A DNA stretch of 64,000 nucleotides from Akkermansia sp. (lineage in GTDB: Bacteria > Verrucomicrobiota > Verrucomicrobiia > Verrucomicrobiales > Akkermansiaceae): the NCBI GenBank assembly GCA_030525455.1, contig JAUNER010000014.1, positions 1 through 64,000 on the forward strand, written 5' to 3'. The translations under genes were made by a program, and so were the position numbers. A model generated the notes under the pieces. It ran no database searches. It saw only the letters and a program-made list of their open reading frames with translations, and was not told the origin of the DNA. Numbering within the stretch: position 1 is the first letter of the stretch; each line of letters opens with the position of its first letter. Below, in pieces: positions 62,529 to 64,000 of the stretch.

Positions 62529-62873
62529 TTACTGTTGGTTTTCGAGAGCCTTAACTTCTTCCAATTGCTTATTCATGTCAGCTTCCATCTGCTGAACAGC
62601 CTTGTCTGCTTCAGCCTTAATTTGCTGAACACCTTCTTCAACAGCAGAAGCTGCTACAGAAGTCATCACATAAGCAACAATCAAAGAAATAACGCCTAAG
62701 ATTATACCTGTTACAGGCATACCTTTTGATTCTTGCTTCTTGGATTTTGAAATAGCATCAATAATACCCAAGATAATACCAATCCCTGCAGGAATAATTG
62801 CAATAAGGCCAACACAAGGCACAAAGGAAGCAATCAATGCGAGGATACCTAAAACGAGAGATGCAACACCCAT
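62529..62873 (-). CDS. DUF4190-type small membrane protein
   Basis: A 114-residue protein with two TM helices (about 3-35 and 52-72; SLVLGILALIASFVPCVGLI, GIILGVISLIVAYV) of the DUF4190 Gly-rich type. A C-terminal Glu/Lys/Gln-rich segment (about 78-114; EGVQQIKAEADKAVQQMEAD) is a likely short coiled coil. Function is unknown. A hairpin terminator directly follows. Confidence 0.78.
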   Translation of the reverse strand: MGVASLVLGILALIASFVPCVGLIAIIPAGIGIILGIIDAISKSKKQESKGMPVTGIILGVISLIVAYVMTSVAASAVEEGVQQIKAEADKAVQQMEADMNKQLEEVKALENQQ

Positions 62874-62992
62874 GTTTATCTTTCTTTTATGTTATTAATT
62901 AGTTGTGCAATTCAAATTAAAAGTAAATCAAATTGCACAGAGGGCAGTAAACCATATCTCTCCATAAAAGTCAATACTATAAAGAACAGGCC

Positions 62993-63595
62993 CTAATACC
63001 GAACACCACGCAACTTATCGGCAGAAGCTCTGCCATAGGCAGTACGCGGGTATTTATCTACGGCTTCTTCCCAAAGCTCTATGGCCTTTCCCTGATTATT
63101 AAGGCGATTTATGTAGATATTAGCCATTTTGTAAAGAAATAAAGCTCTATCCTCTTTCCGCCAGCGACGACAGTTAGCCCCCTGCTCTAGTAGCATAACA
63201 GCATCATGAGGGCGTTGTAAATCAAGCAGCATATTTGACTCCATTATCCACGCACGAATTAAATTTGTATTATTCTCTCTAAAATCCGTATACACCTTTA
63301 AAGCCCCCTGTGCATCGCCACGCCTAAAAATTTCCTGAGCTTTTTCAAACACCTTCTCTTCTGCCCCCACATTCCCGGCAAGCACCGTCTGCGTAAAAGC
63401 ATTCCCTAAATTAGGAATAACGTACTTTACTACCAGAACAATCTCTATCACCATCACCGGTATAATCAAACCCAGTGCCGTAAGTGGCTCTAATTCAAAA
63501 TACGACACAACAAAACCATAAATACCAAATGGCATTAAACCATACAAGATGGCCGTGGTCGTTTTTTTTGCTGTTTTATAAATATCCTTGAGCAT
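62993..63595 (-). CDS. TPR-like membrane protein
   Basis: About 200 residues from ATG 63595 (MLKDIYKTAKKTT). Two TM helices (about 8-27 and 33-55) lead into a helical-repeat domain (about 80-195; FEKAQEIFRRGDAQGALKVY, MANIYINRLNNQGKAIELW and the adjacent EEAVDKYP), which is TPR-like. The frame extends to ATG 63622, but that start is in the terminator hairpin of the upstream gene. It may be a membrane-anchored scaffold; the partner is unknown. Confidence 0.75.
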   Translation of the reverse strand: MLKDIYKTAKKTTTAILYGLMPFGIYGFVVSYFELEPLTALGLIIPVMVIEIVLVVKYVIPNLGNAFTQTVLAGNVGAEEKVFEKAQEIFRRGDAQGALKVYTDFRENNTNLIRAWIMESNMLLDLQRPHDAVMLLEQGANCRRWRKEDRALFLYKMANIYINRLNNQGKAIELWEEAVDKYPRTAYGRASADKLRGVRY

Positions 63596-63605
63596 TTTTA
63601 CATAA

Positions 63606-63647
63606 GAAAAAGCCTGCCCCATAGATAAATCAACTACAAGGCAGGCT
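63606..63647 (-). terminator. terminator of the outer-membrane barrel gene
   Basis: An 8-bp GC-rich stem (AGCCTGCC, 63611-63618, with GGCAGGCT, 63640-63647) is followed on the minus strand by TTTTC. The loop and 3' arm include the first ATG of the next gene's open frame. Confidence 0.8.
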
Positions 63648-63678
63648 ATTGACGTTATCTTATCAACTAATAAGCATC

Positions 63679-64000
63679 TTAGAACTGATAGCTAGCTTCT
63701 ACACCAACGCGAAGCACACTATCAGCAGAAATAGACCCACCGGCATAGCGGCGAATTTCAGAACGATTGTTTCCACCCCAGTTCAACTGAACAAATGGAC
63801 TAATACGAAAACCACGGCTCTCATCAACACCGGAAATGCGAATAGGTGCGGCCAACTTAACATTGAACTGGTCAAAACCATTGACACTGCTCCCCCAATA
63901 ACTGCATGAATATGCTGTGCCGGCACTTAATTCTAAATCAATGCGGTCATGAAACACGCCGGTCCAGCGTTTACCTGCATTAAGGTCAAAACGCCACCCC
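63679..64000 (-). CDS. partial outer-membrane beta-barrel protein (C-terminal part)
   Basis: The last 106 residues of a protein that runs off the window. Alternating hydrophobic strands (IDLELSAGTAYSCSYWG, FRISPFVQLNWGG, VLRVGVEASYQF) and the C-terminal aromatic residue Phe are the BAM-recognised ending of an outer-membrane beta-barrel. The frame is open without a stop to the edge (codons for GWRFDLNAGKRW), so the gene starts beyond 64000. Which barrel family is not decidable. A terminator follows. Confidence 0.75.
   Translation of the reverse strand, partial: GWRFDLNAGKRWTGVFHDRIDLELSAGTAYSCSYWGSSVNGFDQFNVKLAAPIRISGVDESRGFRISPFVQLNWGGNNRSEIRRYAGGSISADSVLRVGVEASYQF

Noticed and set aside
1-64000. 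CRISPR arrays, insertion sequences, rRNA genes and replication origin
   Set aside because: I looked for regularly spaced repeats, transposase motifs, rRNA cores and dnaA-box clusters by eye and found none.

Overview
This 64-kb window is a chromosomal, mostly housekeeping segment of a Gram-negative bacterium that I infer to be in the phylum Verrucomicrobiota, possibly near Akkermansiaceae. Base composition looks moderately AT-rich by eye; I did not compute it. The taxonomic case is indirect: a PEP-CTERM surface protein, alternative complex III subunits, a bacterial PUR protein (DUF3276), NspC-type polyamine synthesis, menaquinone genes, and family members whose sequences recall PVC-group proteins. 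There are no rRNAs, insertion sequences, phage genes or CRISPR arrays. Three tRNA genes are present (His-GTG, Arg-CCG, Thr-TGT).

Layout. 0.3-6.4 kb: menG, tRNA-His, a polar amino-acid ABC importer (fused binding protein/permease plus ATPase), then a leftward tonB-exbB-exbD-def operon. 6.5-8 kb: ssb and a PEP-CTERM protein. 8-15.9 kb: a leftward run aroC-cvpA-like-MBL/beta-CASP nuclease-tmk-DUF2062-AsmA-like. 16-21.6 kb: HU, murA, pssA and alaS, leftward. 21.8-24.1 kb: tRNA-Arg, an orphan zinc-ribbon protein, a GC-rich non-coding island and an EamA exporter. 24.1-27.9 kb: leftward polyamine operon nspC-speA plus a secreted thermonuclease. 28-33.2 kb: an acidic-tailed lipoprotein and leuS-rpe-menF-like. 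33.2-38.5 kb: a leftward, tightly overlapping respiratory operon actC-actD-actE-actF plus a multi-TM diheme cytochrome. 38.6-42 kb: tRNA-Thr, a polyprenyl diphosphate synthase, tlyA, a thioredoxin and an ECF sigma factor. 42-50 kb: a GH84 hexosaminidase, an M20 peptidase, a solitary ABC ATPase, 5-formyl-THF cyclo-ligase, a YkgJ protein, a glycosyltransferase-like protein and an RPG-repeat lipoprotein. 50-58.4 kb: icd, a class A PBP, two little-known proteins and purA. 58.5-64 kb: small membrane proteins, MATE, Mrp, a PUR protein, a TPR protein and the C-terminus of an outer-membrane barrel cut by the window end.

How the genes fit together. menG, the menF-like gene and the polyprenyl synthase all serve quinone synthesis, and the Act-type membrane complex would oxidise that quinol. 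MurA, the class A PBP, the polyprenyl synthase and CvpA/AsmA-like proteins serve the envelope, which the TonB/ExbBD system energises. GH84 suggests use of GlcNAc-bearing host or environmental glycans.

Most unusual points. The Act operon starts at actC, with no actA or actB, and ends in a gene fusing about seven membrane helices, a FixO-like heme domain and a second cytochrome c domain. The class A PBP keeps its glycosyltransferase motifs but has lost the SxxK serine and lysine and the SxN asparagine of its transpeptidase. Mrp lacks the second cysteine of CxxC. A 450-bp island between a tRNA-linked gene and an exporter has a perfect 9-bp hairpin and no gene. Several well-formed 17-bp-spaced promoters share a TTGC-type -35 box.
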